Shown here in pieces: positions 1 to 12,458 of a DNA stretch of 64,000 nucleotides (positions are counted from its first letter, which is position 1; every line of letters begins with the position of its first letter). The position numbers and the translations under genes are program-made. The notes beneath the pieces were generated by a model. That model worked only from the letters and a program-made list of their open reading frames with translations. It had not been told where the DNA came from and made no database searches. This stretch comes from Chimonanthus salicifolius (taxonomy: Eukaryota > Streptophyta > Magnoliopsida > Laurales > Calycanthaceae). The DNA lies in the NCBI GenBank assembly GCA_013350335.1, contig CM023534.1:25005302-25069301 (forward strand), written 5' to 3'.

Positions 1-996
1 TTACACATGGTTCAGCCGCATAAACATCAACCAAAACAGTAAATTAACCTTACCAAATCATACCAATTACTTACATGGGGTTCGGCCATTCAAGGTGGCC
101 GAACCCAATGTCCAAGTTTTGGTCTTTCATACATGCTTTAGGTGTTATTTAACCATGCAATATCAGTATTATATTGCTGCCTTTAAACCACTTAAAAACC
201 ATCTAATTAAATTCATCCAAACAGTCCATAAAGTACATGGTTTCCTTGTTTCACAACATGAAAACCAACAATACTTTGCATGGGGTTCGGCCCTCCATGG
301 TGGCCGAACCCAATGATTTCTTTCACTATTTTTAAACTTCCAATCTTCATGTAATAAACAACATATTATTACCAAGTTCAACCCTTTAGAAATTCATCTA
401 AAAACCAACCCAATTTCATAGGGTTCGGCCATGCTCATTGGCCGAACACTATGACCTTTGGTTTTTGAAACATTTACTCATTCACCTTGGGTCTGAACCA
501 AACATCCAAATCCATGTTTTAACCTTCTTTAATCATGCATTTTAAATCTATTACAACCATCTAACATCAGTCCTAACTTTTATGGTTTTAACTTCTAAAA
601 ACCATCAAAACTAACCACTTGTTTCCATGGGGTTCGGCCATGCTAAGTGGCCGAACCCAATGGTCCATTTCCATCTTTTATTCCACTGATTTTAGACCAT
701 ATAAACTTCAGTCCCTATGCCATTCAGATCCATGTTTTTTAATCATTCTAAAACATGTATTTAAATCTTAAATGAAAACCCAAAAACAGTCCACAAAATC
801 CATGGTTTTCATGTTTCAAAACATAAAAACCAAGCCATCTCTTACATGGGGTTCGGCCCTCCATGGTGGCCGAACCCAATGGTTATTTTTACCATTTTAA
901 ATCCTCCACAAATCAAGGTTAAAACCCTGGTGTAATCGGCCATCACCATGGCCCAACACACACCCATTTTATTAACCAAAAGTCCATGGAAATACT

Positions 997-3900
997 TGTA
1001 ACACCCCGCCCTTTTCACTCTAAATTTTCAGAGTTTATTTATTTATTTTTTTTTTAAATAATAATAATCAATAAGTGATCGGGGCGGAATGTCACGACGC
1101 GAGTTAAGTTCGGATCTCTAAATCCGACCCTTAACTGGCCAAGCCCATGTGCGTATGAACTAAGTCCATAAAACTGACCCGCACATGGTACATATATATC
1201 TAGCGGAATTAACTTAGTCTAGATCTAACTGAGGTTATAATAGAACCTATGATTAATCCAATTTCCATTTTTAGATAGCAAAGTACCTTATTTATTTTCC
1301 AAAATTATTATATGACCTTAGTCTACTATTCATTCCAAACCATTCAAATAAATCCAACCATAGCATCTACTTAACTACTTATTACATGCCAACATCTAAT
1401 TTAACAAATTACATTGTTCCAAATAAATCAACTAACAAGTCCATAAATAATCCATTCATAGTCCATTGCAATCATTCAAATCGCCCAAGTTTTCGTACTT
1501 GGTCCTCTTCTCCAACCACGTTCTTTCCTTTCCCTGCATCATCCACTAAAGATATAGATTGGGCGTTAGATCAACGCGCCCAGTAGTGTTTCCGAATAGG
1601 GCTACCACATGGTTAGTCAAAAACATGCAAATAGGATAATAGTTATACATGTGTGATAAAATTCTGTAAAAATATGCTATGTATGAAATGAACATGTAAT
1701 GAGTCCCACCCATCACCATTCAACATAGCCATCACTTGACGGGATTCTCATCGTCAAGGTAACCCACAGTGGTCTTTCGGACGCCCCGATGGAGTGTGCC
1801 CTCCGGATTCCTCCTGATGGGATTCTCATCATCAGGGTACCCCACAATGGTCTTTCGGACGCCCCGACGGAGTGTGGCCTCCGGTTACTTCCCCATCATC
1901 CCATGCTATGCATGAGATGTCTATGCAAACATGCCATTTGTAAATATAACATTTGATTCAAATAACTTATTCAAATAAACATAAAACAGCAAGTAAGTTA
2001 TGTGGTTACAACAAGGTAGGAAACCTACAATAGTTTACTTTGTTCGATCCTTCCTTTGGACCGTCTTCCGATCACGGCTCGCTCACCGTTCTAAAAATCC
2101 GAATACCCTATGTACATGGCAGCAAGTTAATCATTTATCCACCTAATTTCCAGCAAAGCTTAATGTTCCAAGAATCACCTAGTGGGGTTCGGCCAAAGCC
2201 ATAGCCGAACCTCATCCATTAAAACATTGGTCATTCATTTATTTAATTAAAACCTATCTAATTACCCAAACTTCTAAACGAACCTTAGTAGGGTTCGGCC
2301 ATACATTATGGCTGAACCTTACCACTTTGGTTTTAGCCCATTTATCCCATCATATGATCATTTTATTTTTGATCATTTCAGCCATAATTACGATTGTGCC
2401 ATTGAGACCAACCTTTGCTTTAAATTAACTAACTTTCATCACCAAACATAAAACCATCTTTAGTGGGGTTCAGCCATACACATGGCTGAACCTCATCACC
2501 TAATTTGATCCTTCTTAAATCCTCCATATCCTCATATAAACCAACAATTATGTCCCACAATCATCATTAGTGGGGTTCGGCCATACACATGGCCGAACCT
2601 CACCAATGTGATTTTATACTCAATTTCCATCATTCATATTGGCCGATTACCTACCCATACTAACTCCATAAACAACATATATTATTCTTAAATTAAAGCA
2701 TATAAATAATACCTAATGTTCATCATAAACTTAACCCAATTATTCCACAAAACAGTCCATGGATTTTCATGGTTTCCATGGTTTCCATGGGGTTCTCAAC
2801 ATGAAAACCCACACCATTTTACATGGGGTTCGGCCCTCTATCATGGCTGAACCCAATGATTACATTTACTGTTTTTAAACCTTAATTAACCAGGTAATAA
2901 CTGTATATCTAAATCAGGTTTTTAACCTTCAAAACAATCCTCCAAAATTAGCCCAATTTCATAGGGTTCGGCCATGTATATTGGCCGAACACCATGAGAT
3001 TAATTTTGAACATTTAGTCCTTCATCTTAGGTCTGAAACCAGCACCCAAATCCATGTTTTTAAACCATTGTAAAACATGTACTTACATCTTAAAATAATA
3101 ACCCAAAACAGTCCATCAACTTCATGGTTTATTTGTTCCAAACACATCAAAACAAACCATTATTTGCATGGGGTTCGGCCCTCCATGGTGGCCGAACCCT
3201 ATGACCTTTGGTTTTGAACTTATTAATCATTCATCTTGTCCAAAACAAACTTCCTTATTTATGTTTTAACCTTTTTAAAACACATACTTAAAATCATCTA
3301 AAAACAGTCCCAAATTTGTATGGTTTTAATTTCCAAAAACCATCTAAATAAATCCAACATTTCCATGGGGTTTGGCCATCCAATGGGCCGAACCCTATGG
3401 TCCATCTTTTGATCTCATTCATGTACTTCTAACCAACATTTAACCCTTGTTAGATTCAGCCATCCAATAGCCGGATCATATTTCTTAATTAAACAACATA
3501 GTTTATCGAACACCTACCGTTTCCGCGACTCCTCCACTTGATCTTTACTCCCGCTTGTTCCTTCCCTTTTTGCTGAACTTGTCTTGATGAAAAGGAATCA
3601 AACCAAGGACTGATTAACAACCAGCTACTGCTCTTAGTTTTTGGGAAACAGAGAACGGCCAAGAGAAAGGGAGAGAGAGAGAAATGGGCACCCTTTGTTT
3701 AATCAAAAACCAGCCCAAGTTTAACTTTGTGTAACTCTCATTGCCTTTACCCTAATCTTTATGTTACTTGGGGGTTTCATCATGAGATGAAACCTCCCCA
3801 TGTTCCCAACGTCCCTTGTAAATTGGACTTGTGTAACCCCCCCTTTTCTTAGGTTCTCACATGGGAGTTTCACTTTGAAATGTAACCCCCATGTGTTACA

Positions 3901-5027
3901 CCGTCCCTTGTTGTTGTCTCTCAATTTTTTGGCTTATGTAACAGCCACCTCTCTTAAGTGTAACTCCACCAACAGCAGCTCCAATCAACCCCATTTGGCC
4001 CTCATTAACGTCCCATGTGGGAGTTCTATCATTGGAATAAAAACTCCCCACTTCCAAGTGTGAAAACACTTTGATACTCCCATTGATTTATTACATAATT
4101 TGAATTTAAAATGCTGTAATCTTTTAGGTATTACTCCTCCAATCAGTTACCCATTTGTTCTCCAACCTTGGAGTTACATGCATGAACCATCAATCTAAGT
4201 ATTGCTGTCTTTTGAAGACCAACCAATGCTCTCTAACCATTTCCAACGTGTAAAACACTTGCATTTGAAATCACACTCCCACCTCCAACATCTTCCATGT
4301 ATATCTTTGTAATTATTTGCATCCTCCTTCATTCATACATTTGTAACTCTCAAAGCCATCATTCTCATATCTCCATGGTAGCCGTTACATGCATGAAATT
4401 GCTCATGCATGCAGCCAACGTCCCTAGTAACCCTTGTGACTTCAAGAAGTAACTCCCATTCAAAATGTAACTCCCATTTTATTCATCACCTAAATGGGGG
4501 TTACATGCATGGTAATGTTTCCCCATGCACCAACGTTTTTCCTTGCTCAAACTTGGAATTTAAAACACTTCCCCTCTCATTCACACACTTCACAATAAAA
4601 ATACATATTCATCCAACTCATTTATTCAACTCACCCAACCTAAGTCATTCATTTAATTTAACTTAACTAATAAATTCAACTCAACTTAACCAGTCATTCT
4701 TTTCAACTCAAACCAAACTCAAGTAATTAATAAACTTAAATTAACTAAGCTTGAACTCAATCCATGGTTAATCATGCCATTCACACGACCCATTGGGTCC
4801 CATCTAGCCATTTTGACCCATTTATCAAAATCTGACCCAAATATGATTCTTGACCCGTTTAAATTTATCTTACCCATTTATTTGTTTTGTAAACCAACTA
4901 TCATCCTTTGGGTCTTGATTGAGCCATTGACCCATTTAAATTCAAATCAATTTTTATCACAATGGCAATTCCGTAAATATGAATATTTTCATATAAACTG
5001 ATAACTTTGAAATTCCAGGGTGTTACA
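997..5027 (-). mobile_element. Solo LTR, 4031 bp, gypsy-type, TSD ATACT
   Basis: The plus-strand left edge reads TGTAACACCCCGCCC and the right edge CCAGGGTGTTACA, so the unit has TG...CA ends. It is flanked on both sides by ATACT (992-996 and 5028-5032), a 5-bp duplication typical of integrase insertion. No internal region, primer-binding site or second LTR is present, so it is a solo LTR left by unequal recombination. By comparison with the other LTRs its sense strand is minus. It contains eight GGTTCGGCC-type hairpins (about 2184 to 3395), a GTAGGT donor-like site (3513-3518 on minus), GTTTCAT hairpins (for example 3770-3799), and a paired tandem repeat at 1740-1880. It interrupts the outer LTR exactly at that LTR's own GTAAGT site. 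Confidence 0.88.
1740..1885 (-). repeat. Two-copy tandem repeat in solo LTR
   Basis: Two near-identical units of about 75 bp share GGGATTCTCATC, GGTCTTTCGGACGCCCCG and GGAGTGTG. A single related unit is at about 16620-16690, and functionally similar paired repeats occur at the same relative place in the LTRs ending at 12286 and 34267. Confidence 0.75.
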
Positions 5028-6956
5028 ATACTTACCAAATTCCAAGCTTTTCTTATGCCTTTGATCCTTGCCTTCTTCCCTCTTGTTTCCTTCCTTCTTT
5101 CTTCCTTTGTCTCAGCTGGTTAGAAGCATGAACCACTGGTGAAATCACCAATATAAAATTCGACCAAGAGAGGTGTTCTTGAGAGAGGGAGAGAGATGGG
5201 ATTGTAAGGCTTTCACAATGATAAAACACGCCCAAAATGGGTGCTTATTGTCTTTGTATTTTCAGCCACCACATCACCATTACTCCTCATCAAGCCTTGC
5301 ACAAACCAAGGAGTAACTTGCAGCCAAGCAAAGCACCCCTTGGCATTCTACCCATGCAGCCATTCATATTCCCATATAACTCACCTCAAAACCCATCATA
5401 TACATTTAATAATCACCATGGAACTCACCAAAACAAGTCCCCAACGTGTGGGACTTGTTTTGGTTGGTTTGAGACCAGCCAACCTCTTCAAATTCCTACT
5501 TAGCTCAGTGAGTTTACAGCCCCTTCAACTTCCCTTTTGACTCACCCAACTCAAGATATTTAGATTTCCATCCCAACTCACCCAACTCACATACTTAATG
5601 CATTTCATTTAATGCACACGTGTTGACTCACTACTTGATTTAATTCCAACTCACTTCAGTCCCACTCAACTGATTTGACTCGTGTTTTAGCTCCCTTGAG
5701 GGTTCACACGGTCAACAATAGTTAACTCGACCCGTTGGGTCCACTTTTAGCTCCTTGACCCATTTTTGACTCCATGACCCAATTATGGTATTTTGGTCAT
5801 TTCTAATTGGTTTTTACATATGGATCAAGCCTACCCATTTTTTTCTCCACTTGATTTCCAATCAAATAGGCTTAACCCCATTTAATTTAAAATCACAAAA
5901 CGGTCAAATACTCCAGTAAGACCCGATGGGTCCCATTTGAGAGTTTCATTCTTGAAATGAAACTCCCCTCCTCCAAGTGTGAACACACTTTGTAACTCCC
6001 ATTGGTTTTAATATCTATCTTGGAGTTTCAACTTTTAAATAAAACTCTCCATGTTCCAATGACTAGCCCCTTGGTTAACCTTGTATTTGTAACTCTCAAA
6101 ACCGTCATTTCATTCATCAATATCTTAGGAGTTTCATGCATGTGGTACACCCCCATGCAACCAACGTGTAGGGTAGTTTTGAATATGAAACAACCCACAA
6201 ACCTTTTATCTACACACCTCACTCACTTAAAAATAAATATTCCATCCAACTCATTCACTATAATTATCTAAATCAGCTCACTTATTTAACTCAACTATAT
6301 GATTTTATTTCAAACTCCAAACAGCCCCAATTTAATCAATCTTGGACTCACTTAATGGTCAACAAAGTCAAACCCGACCCATTGGGTCCAAATTGGCCAT
6401 TTTGACCCATTTCACAAACTTTGACCCAATTAAATAAAACTTCACCCATTTGATTCACTTGGACCAACTCAACCTTCCAACTCCCCTTTAATTCTCATGC
6501 ATAGAATAATTCTCATGCAATCCAACGTGTTTTATGAATCTTTTAACTTTGCAACTCCTCACCACATGTAACTCCCAAAACCTCCAACGTTTAACACTTA
6601 ACTAGGAGTTACATGCATAAGATAACTTCCCCATGCAGCCCACGTTTTTCTTTGTTTTTCACTTGAAATCAATCCATTCCACTCCAATTCACACACATCA
6701 CTTACTTAAAATAAACATTCCATCCAACCCATTTATTTAACTCACCCAACTCAACTCATTCATTTAATGTAACTCAACTAATAAATTCAACTCAACTAAA
6801 CTCCATTATTTATTTCAACTCAAACCAACTCAAATATCTAATGCACTTAAACCAATTAAGCTTTGAGCTCACTCCATGATCAATCATGACATACACGACC
6901 CATTGGGTCCCATTTGGGTCCTTTGACCCATTTAGCCATTTTCGACCCAATTGATG

Positions 6957-7440
6957 TAAATTACCCATCCAATCAAACTTGACATTCATAATGTGCTCAT
7001 ATGATCTTAATTTGAGCAATGGGCCATACCATTTCCTTACTTAACATCACAAAATAATTAATTTAACACATCAGGGGCATTTTCGTAATTTATCCACTTC
7101 ATTGAGAAATTACCCATCCAATCAAACTTGACATTCATAATGTGCTCATATGATCTTAATTTGAGCAATGGGCCCCACTATTTCCTTATTTACAATCACA
7201 TTTATTGAATTCACCAATCCAGGGGCATTTTCGTAATTATTCCAACCGTTGAGAATTCTTTGACCCAATTAACCATTTTGACCTAATTTGATGTACATTA
7301 CCCATCCATTATAATTTGACCCCTATAATATGTTCATAGGATCTTAATTTGAACAATGGGCCTCACTATTTTCTCATTTAACATCATAATTAATAAATTT
7401 ACCAATCCAGGGGCATTTTCGTAAATATTCATCTTATTGA
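6957..7440 (-). repeat. Three-copy tandem repeat in LTR U3
   Basis: Units of roughly 145-190 bp contain ACCCATCCA, a CATATGATCTTAATTTGAGCA-like core and end in CCAGGGGCATTTTCGTAA. Three copies run 6957-7440. The LTR at 17056-19545 has two copies (about 19230-19520), so copy number varies between relatives. Confidence 0.75.
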
Positions 7441-7457
7441 GAAATCGGGGTGTTACA

Positions 7458-7476
7458 ATATAACCCTCTTTTTAAA
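7458..7476 (-). promoter_or_regulatory. Polypurine tract of outer gypsy-type element
   Basis: On minus, a purine run (AAAAAGAGGG) lies just upstream of the LTR start at 7457, where a plus-strand primer is expected. Its position orients the element and identifies 1-7457 as the 3' LTR. Confidence 0.6.
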
Positions 7477-7637
7477 ATTTTCGTCCCGAAAATCGAGCGA
7501 AGTAGGGTTCTAAACGATTCCATAAATATCTCAGAGTGTGCTATTCTTATTTCCGATTTCAATTTCCCAAGTGACTTCTTCATTACCATGTCGATCCACA
7601 CGACTTTGACAAATTGAATCGCTTGGTTCCGTAACAC
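7458..7637 (-). pseudogene. Remnant of gypsy integrase C-terminus / chromodomain
   Basis: The minus-strand reading contains LRNQAIQFVKVVW followed by a degenerate form of the GNEEPTWELE stretch. The better preserved polyprotein at 48644-49018 has LRNRAIPFVKVVWEQHGNEE at the same place, so this is the last part of a gypsy pol gene beside its 3' LTR. The TWELE signature resembles chromoviruses of the Tekay/Reina group (family knowledge). No reverse transcriptase, RNase H or integrase core is present upstream, so the element is a deletion derivative that would have to be mobilised in trans. The reading runs out into the LTR. Confidence 0.65.
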
Positions 7638-8764
7638 CTTTTGTTCTGTCTCATATTATATCTTTTTCTCGTGAGCCATTTGTGATCTCACATAGATCAA
7701 TCTACTCTGTTTCACTTTACCTGTTCTCATAGTATTTTCCATACGTACCTGCTCAACATGTTCTTTCATCTACTCTCCGTGTGAGGTAGTCTGTCAACAC
7801 GAGCCTATGCTTAAAGCTTTTTCTGATTCCATTTTAACTAGGTTTCTAGTTACATTCTCCTAGAATTCCATTGGCTAACTACAGAGTTAGGTGATCAGTC
7901 TAACTCAACAGTCGCCCATAGCTTCCCATTCAAGTTTCACTAGACTCTTATCTTCTCCGTTAAATACGTCTCCAAAATTTTGTAGATCTTCATTTGCACA
8001 TATGTCACTATGTGACTAACACCTTTTGTTCCAACTTCGACGATTCCAATACCCGGGGCATAAATTCAAACCATCATGGGAATAATCATCCATGGTTAAA
8101 TACATCCATCCCTGGTATCACTCTTTCAGTAACTATCATCTATCCCTGTTTAATAATCATCCATGAATATAACCCATCTATGGGTATAATCCATTCATGG
8201 AAACAATCCATCCTCGGTATCACTCTGTCCATGAATATAACCCTCCTCTGGGTATAATCCATTCATGGGCATACTAACCTAGGTACTTCATCCACCATGA
8301 GATATTCTATCCGTAAAAACAACACTTGACTGTATCACTACGTGACTGTGGCACCAATAACAAAACATAAATGTATCCCTACCCCTAGCAAGACTTAGGG
8401 CTCATGACTTACCAAGCAGAAGACCCACGTCCAACGTGATCCGGTCTACCTCGCCCTGCATCCCTTCACCTCATAGGTGATTCAGTCAAGCTCTAAGACG
8501 GTCACTCCGCGTCTGACGAAGCTAGTACCACCCCCACCGGGTAAAATAGTACCTAGCTCTGCGCATTCTAGCACATCTAGTGTGCCAAACAGCCATGAGA
8601 GCGCCCTCCAGCGTGTAGCATGCGAGGGACCCACTCCTCAACGGTAACCCTACGGGACCAAGTCTCCGTAATTCGTATCGAGTTTCCCACAGTCTCAATC
8701 ATCAATATCACGTGAGGGACGTACCCATACTACGTCTCAATATACTCCAATAACTTATTCACAT
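7638..8764 (-). mobile_element. Non-coding internal region of outer element
   Basis: No open frame with recognisable protein content is seen. Bases 8050-8280 form degenerate short tandem units around CCATTCATGG / GGTATAATCC. The rest (8300-8764) is unique-looking and GC-richer. The segment continues across the solo LTR insertion at 12292. Confidence 0.5.
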
Positions 8765-8769
8765 ACATC

Positions 8770-11700
8770 TGTAACACCCCGATTTCTCAATAAGATGAAT
8801 ATTTACGAAAATGCCCCTGGATTGGTGAATTCAATAAATATGATTGTAAATAAGGAAATGGTGGGGCCCATTGCTCAAAATAAAATCATATGAGCACATT
8901 ATGAATGTTAAGTTTTATTGGTTGGGTAATTTTCATCATTTGGGTCAAAAATGGCTAAATGGGTCAAAGGGCCCAAATGGGGCCCATCGGGTCTTGCTGG
9001 GTTATTTGACCGTTTTGTGATTTTAAATTAAAAGGGGTTAAGCCTATTTGATTGGAAATCAAGTGGAGGAAAAATGGGTAGGCTTGATCCATATGTAAAA
9101 ACCAATTAGAAATGACCAAAATACCATAAATGGGTCATGTTGTCAAAACGGGTCAAGGAGCTAAAAGTGGACCCAACGGGTCGAGTTGACTATTGTTGAC
9201 CGTGTGAACCCTCAAGGGAGCTCAAACACGATTCAAATCAGTTGAGTGGGATGGAGGTGAGTTGGAATTAAATCAAAAGGTGAGTTAACTCATATGCATT
9301 AAATGAAATGCATTAAATGTGATGAGTTGGGTTGGAATAAAAAATACCTTGAGTTGAGTGAGTCAAAATGGAAACTCAAGGGGCTGTAAATTCAGTGAGT
9401 CCAAAGGGAATTGGAGGAGTTTAGCTGGTCTCAAATCAGCCAAACCAAGTCCCACACGTTGGGGACTTGTTTTGGTGAGTTCCATGGTAAATATTAAATA
9501 TAAGTGCATGGGTTTGAGGTGGGTTGCTTGGGGATTTGAATGGCTGCATAGGTAGCTGCCAAGGGGTGCCTTGGATGGCACCCAATACCCATTGGTTTGT
9601 GCAAGAAGTTATGAAGGAGTGGAGGAGTTTTGGGGGCTGAACTACAAAAACAATAAGCACACAAGGTTGGCCATTTTTCACATTGGAAATCCAAGAATTT
9701 CCATCTCTCTCTCTCTCCCTCTCTCAAATTCGTTTTTCCTAACTGGAATAGCAGAGGTGTTTGCACCAGTAGATCAAGCACAAAACAGCAAAAGAGAGGA
9801 AGAAATAAAAGGGAGAAACCAAGGACCAAAGGCAAAGAGAAAGATTGGAAGTTTGGTAAGTATTTATTTGTTATTTTGGTATAATAACATGGAGCAAATG
9901 TGGTGTGTATTGGCCATGGTTATGGCCGAATACACCAAGGTTTTAACCTTGATTAGTGGAGGATTTAAAATGGTAAAAATAACCATTGGGTTTGGCCACC
10001 ATGAAGGGCCGAACCCCATGTAAGAGATGGCTTGGTTTTCATGTTTTGAAACATGAAAACCATGGATTTTGTGGACTGTTTTTGGGTTTTGATTTAAGAT
10101 TTAAATACATGTTTTAGAATGGTTAAAAACCATGGATCTGAATGACATAGGGACTGAAATTTATATGGTCTAAAATCAGTGGATTAAAAGATGGAAATGG
10201 ACCATTGGGTTCGGCCACTTAGCATGGCCGAACCCCATGGAAACAAATGGTTGTTTTTGATATTTTTTGGAAATTAAAACCATATGATTTGGGACTGATA
10301 TTAGATGTTATTGTTGGATTTGGAATGCATGTTTTAAGGAGGTTAAAACATAGATTTGGGTGTTGGTTTCAAACCCAAGATAAAGGGTCAAATGTTCAAA
10401 GCCAATTTCATGGTGTTCGGCCAATGAGCATGGCCGAACCCTATGAAATTGGGCTAATTTTTGGATGGTTTCTTTTAAAGTTAAAACCTGATGTTAATAC
10501 GCTGTTAATTACATGATGATTGAGGTTTAAAAACAGCAAACATAACCATTGGGTTCGGCCAACATAGAGGGCCGAACCCCATGTAAAAGGATGTTGGTTT
10601 TCATGATGTGAAACATGGAAACCATGGACTTTATGGACTGTTGTGAATGAATTTAATTAGATGGTTTCTAAGAGGTTTAAAGGCAGCAATATAATACTGA
10701 TATTGCATGTTTAAATAATGCCTAAAGCATGGTTAAAAGACCAAGATATGGACATTGAGTTCGGCCACCTTGGATGGCCGAACCCCATGTAAGTAAGTGA
10801 TGTGTTTTGGTGAAGTTAAATTACTGTTTTGGTGGCTGGTTATGTGGCTGAACCATGTGTAATTCATGGTTGTGTTAACATGATTAAATCATGTATAATC
10901 ATGAGAAGTAGAGGGATCAACCAGATCAAGTGAACCCCATGTTAGTTTTGATGAAGTTGGTGAGTTTTAAACCATATAAAATATGGCGTTTGATGTGAGT
11001 TATGGAAGTTTAATTTGCTGATTATTGGTTGGCCAACATAGGGCTGAATCATGTCATTTTTAAAAGGGTTAAGTGCTTAAGAGTTGATTAAATGAAGTAG
11101 GAAGTTAAATCCTAAGTGGGTGATGTTCGGCCAAGGGCATGGTCTAACCCCACATGATGCGGATGGGTCGTAGATGTGATTGAATAAGTGAATGATGTTG
11201 TGACTTATTGATTGATATATGGATAAGGTACCGGAAGTCGAACGACGTGCGAGTCGTGACCGGGTGACGCAAAAGAAAGATCAGTTACTGAAGGGATTCT
11301 TCAGTAGGTTTCCTACCTACTTGTAACCACGGTTTTACCCAGTTTTCTTATGATATTCTTGTTTTAATATATGTGTTTCAAATGATATATTATGCATTAA
11401 CAAATGGCATACAGGCATTGGCATCTCATGCATAGTCATGGGATAATGAATGAAGTTCTACATTGATGGCTACGATTGTACATGATGGGGGTTGCCCATT
11501 GCATGTACATATTGTATAGAAGAGATGAATGTTCTTGTAATTTACCTTGCCGGTGCATGGCACATCAAGTGATGGCTACGATGGTACATGATGGGGGTTG
11601 CTCATTACATGTACATCGCTTATAGAAGAGATGAAGGTGTGTTGTAATTTACCTTGTCGGTGCAAGGCACGTCAAGTGATGGCTATGAAAGTACATGATG

Positions 11701-12286
11701 GGGGATGCTCATTGCATGTGCATATTTCATAGCATTGTTTTACCTGTTTTGATGATCATGTATTATGATATGTATATGCATGTTTTATATGCTAACATGT
11801 GGTAGCCCTGATTCGGGAACCTACTGGGCGCGTTGATCTAACGCCCTAATTCTATCCTCAGAGGAGATTGCAGGTACAAGCAAGGGGAAAGGAAAGGTCA
11901 TTGACCAAGAGGGGAGCTGAGCCTAAGTGCTTTAATAATGGATTTGGATTACGTTTTATTACTGTCATTTGAATACTATTGTTGGACATGTAATAATTCA
12001 TTATTTGCTGTGGTTTGTTTAGGATAATAACTTGTGGATGGTTGATCTATGTTATTTATTATTTAAGATTATTACTTGCTATCTCGTCTTTTTATTCCGC
12101 ATGTTGATGTTAGTTCCATGTGTGAATCACTATCATGGTCTATTCCATGTACACATGGGTGGCCAGTTAAGGTTCAGACTTGGGTAGTCTGAACTTAACT
12201 CGCGTCGTGACGCCGCCCGCTCTCTTCCGTTCTTTATTAAAAAAAAAATTAGACTCTGAAATTCTCGAAGAGGGCGGGGCGTTACA
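8770..12286 (+). mobile_element. Solo LTR, 3517 bp, gypsy-type, TSD ACATC
   Basis: Left edge TGTAACACCCCGATTT, right edge GGGCGGGGCGTTACA, flanked by ACATC at 8765-8769 and 12287-12291. There is no internal region, so this is a solo LTR, plus-sense by comparison with the outer element. From 5' to 3' it contains a U3 with the GGGGCATTTTCG block, a CT-rich leader near 9702-9724, a GGTAAGT donor-like site at 9855-9861, hairpins with GGTTCGGCC / GGCCGAACC arms at about 9988, 10207, 10412, 10551 and 10758, a tandem repeat at 11465-11735, a GGGCG/CGCCC stem-loop at 11824-11848, and CAG acceptor-like sites at 11859-11861 and 11871-11873. Confidence 0.88.
11465..11735 (+). repeat. About 110-bp tandem repeat, 2.5 copies
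   Basis: Units contain GATGGCTACGAT, GTACATGATGGGGGTTGC, ATAGAAGAGATGAA and TAATTTACCTTG. The third copy breaks off after GGGGGATGCTC. It lies between the hairpin array and the GGGCG stem-loop of this LTR. Confidence 0.8.
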
Positions 12287-12291
12287 ACATC

Positions 12292-12458
12292 TCAGTGTCA
12301 AAGTCCTCATGAACTCCTAAAATTGCATACTTTATTGAAAATCATTTAAACTTCCATCACCATACAAGGGTTGATAGGGTAAAACAAACCCTTAGAATCA
12401 CAAAATACACCCTTACAAAATATTTCCATTTCCCTAACCTTTCTTTCTACCTCTTAAC
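12292..12458 (-). mobile_element. Internal region downstream of the small gag ORF
   Basis: A 167-bp AT-rich non-coding stretch between the gag stop codon and the solo LTR insertion. It was contiguous with 8764 and below before the solo LTR arrived. No motif was recognised. Confidence 0.4.

Larger units (their letters stand above)
1..7457 (-). mobile_element. 3' LTR of outer non-autonomous gypsy-type element (partial, interrupted)
   Basis: On the minus strand the LTR begins at 7457 with TGTAACACCCCGATTT, directly after a polypurine tract, so it is a 3' LTR; its far end lies left of the window. The nested solo LTR at 997-5027 splits it, leaving about 3.4 kb visible. The U3 part (7457 down to about 5250) carries tandem copies of a block containing GGGGCATTTTCGTAA and hairpins of the GTTTCAT / ATGAAAC type. 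The part at 1-996 carries hairpins with GGGTTCGGCC / GGCCGAACCC arms at about 78-106, 282-311, 421-447, 629-658 and 847-877. It aligns in inverse orientation with the solo LTR at 8770-12286. Superfamily assignment rests on the integrase C-terminus remnant next to it. Confidence 0.8.

Noticed and set aside
78..877. Regularly spaced palindromic GGGTTCGGCC units as a CRISPR-like array
   Set aside because: Spacing is irregular, units lie inside TG...CA LTRs of a plant genome, and no cas-type genes are present.
2465..2491. Paired arm change in a hairpin as proof of selected structure
   Set aside because: Both changes are CpG transitions, so independent deamination in each arm is an equally good explanation.
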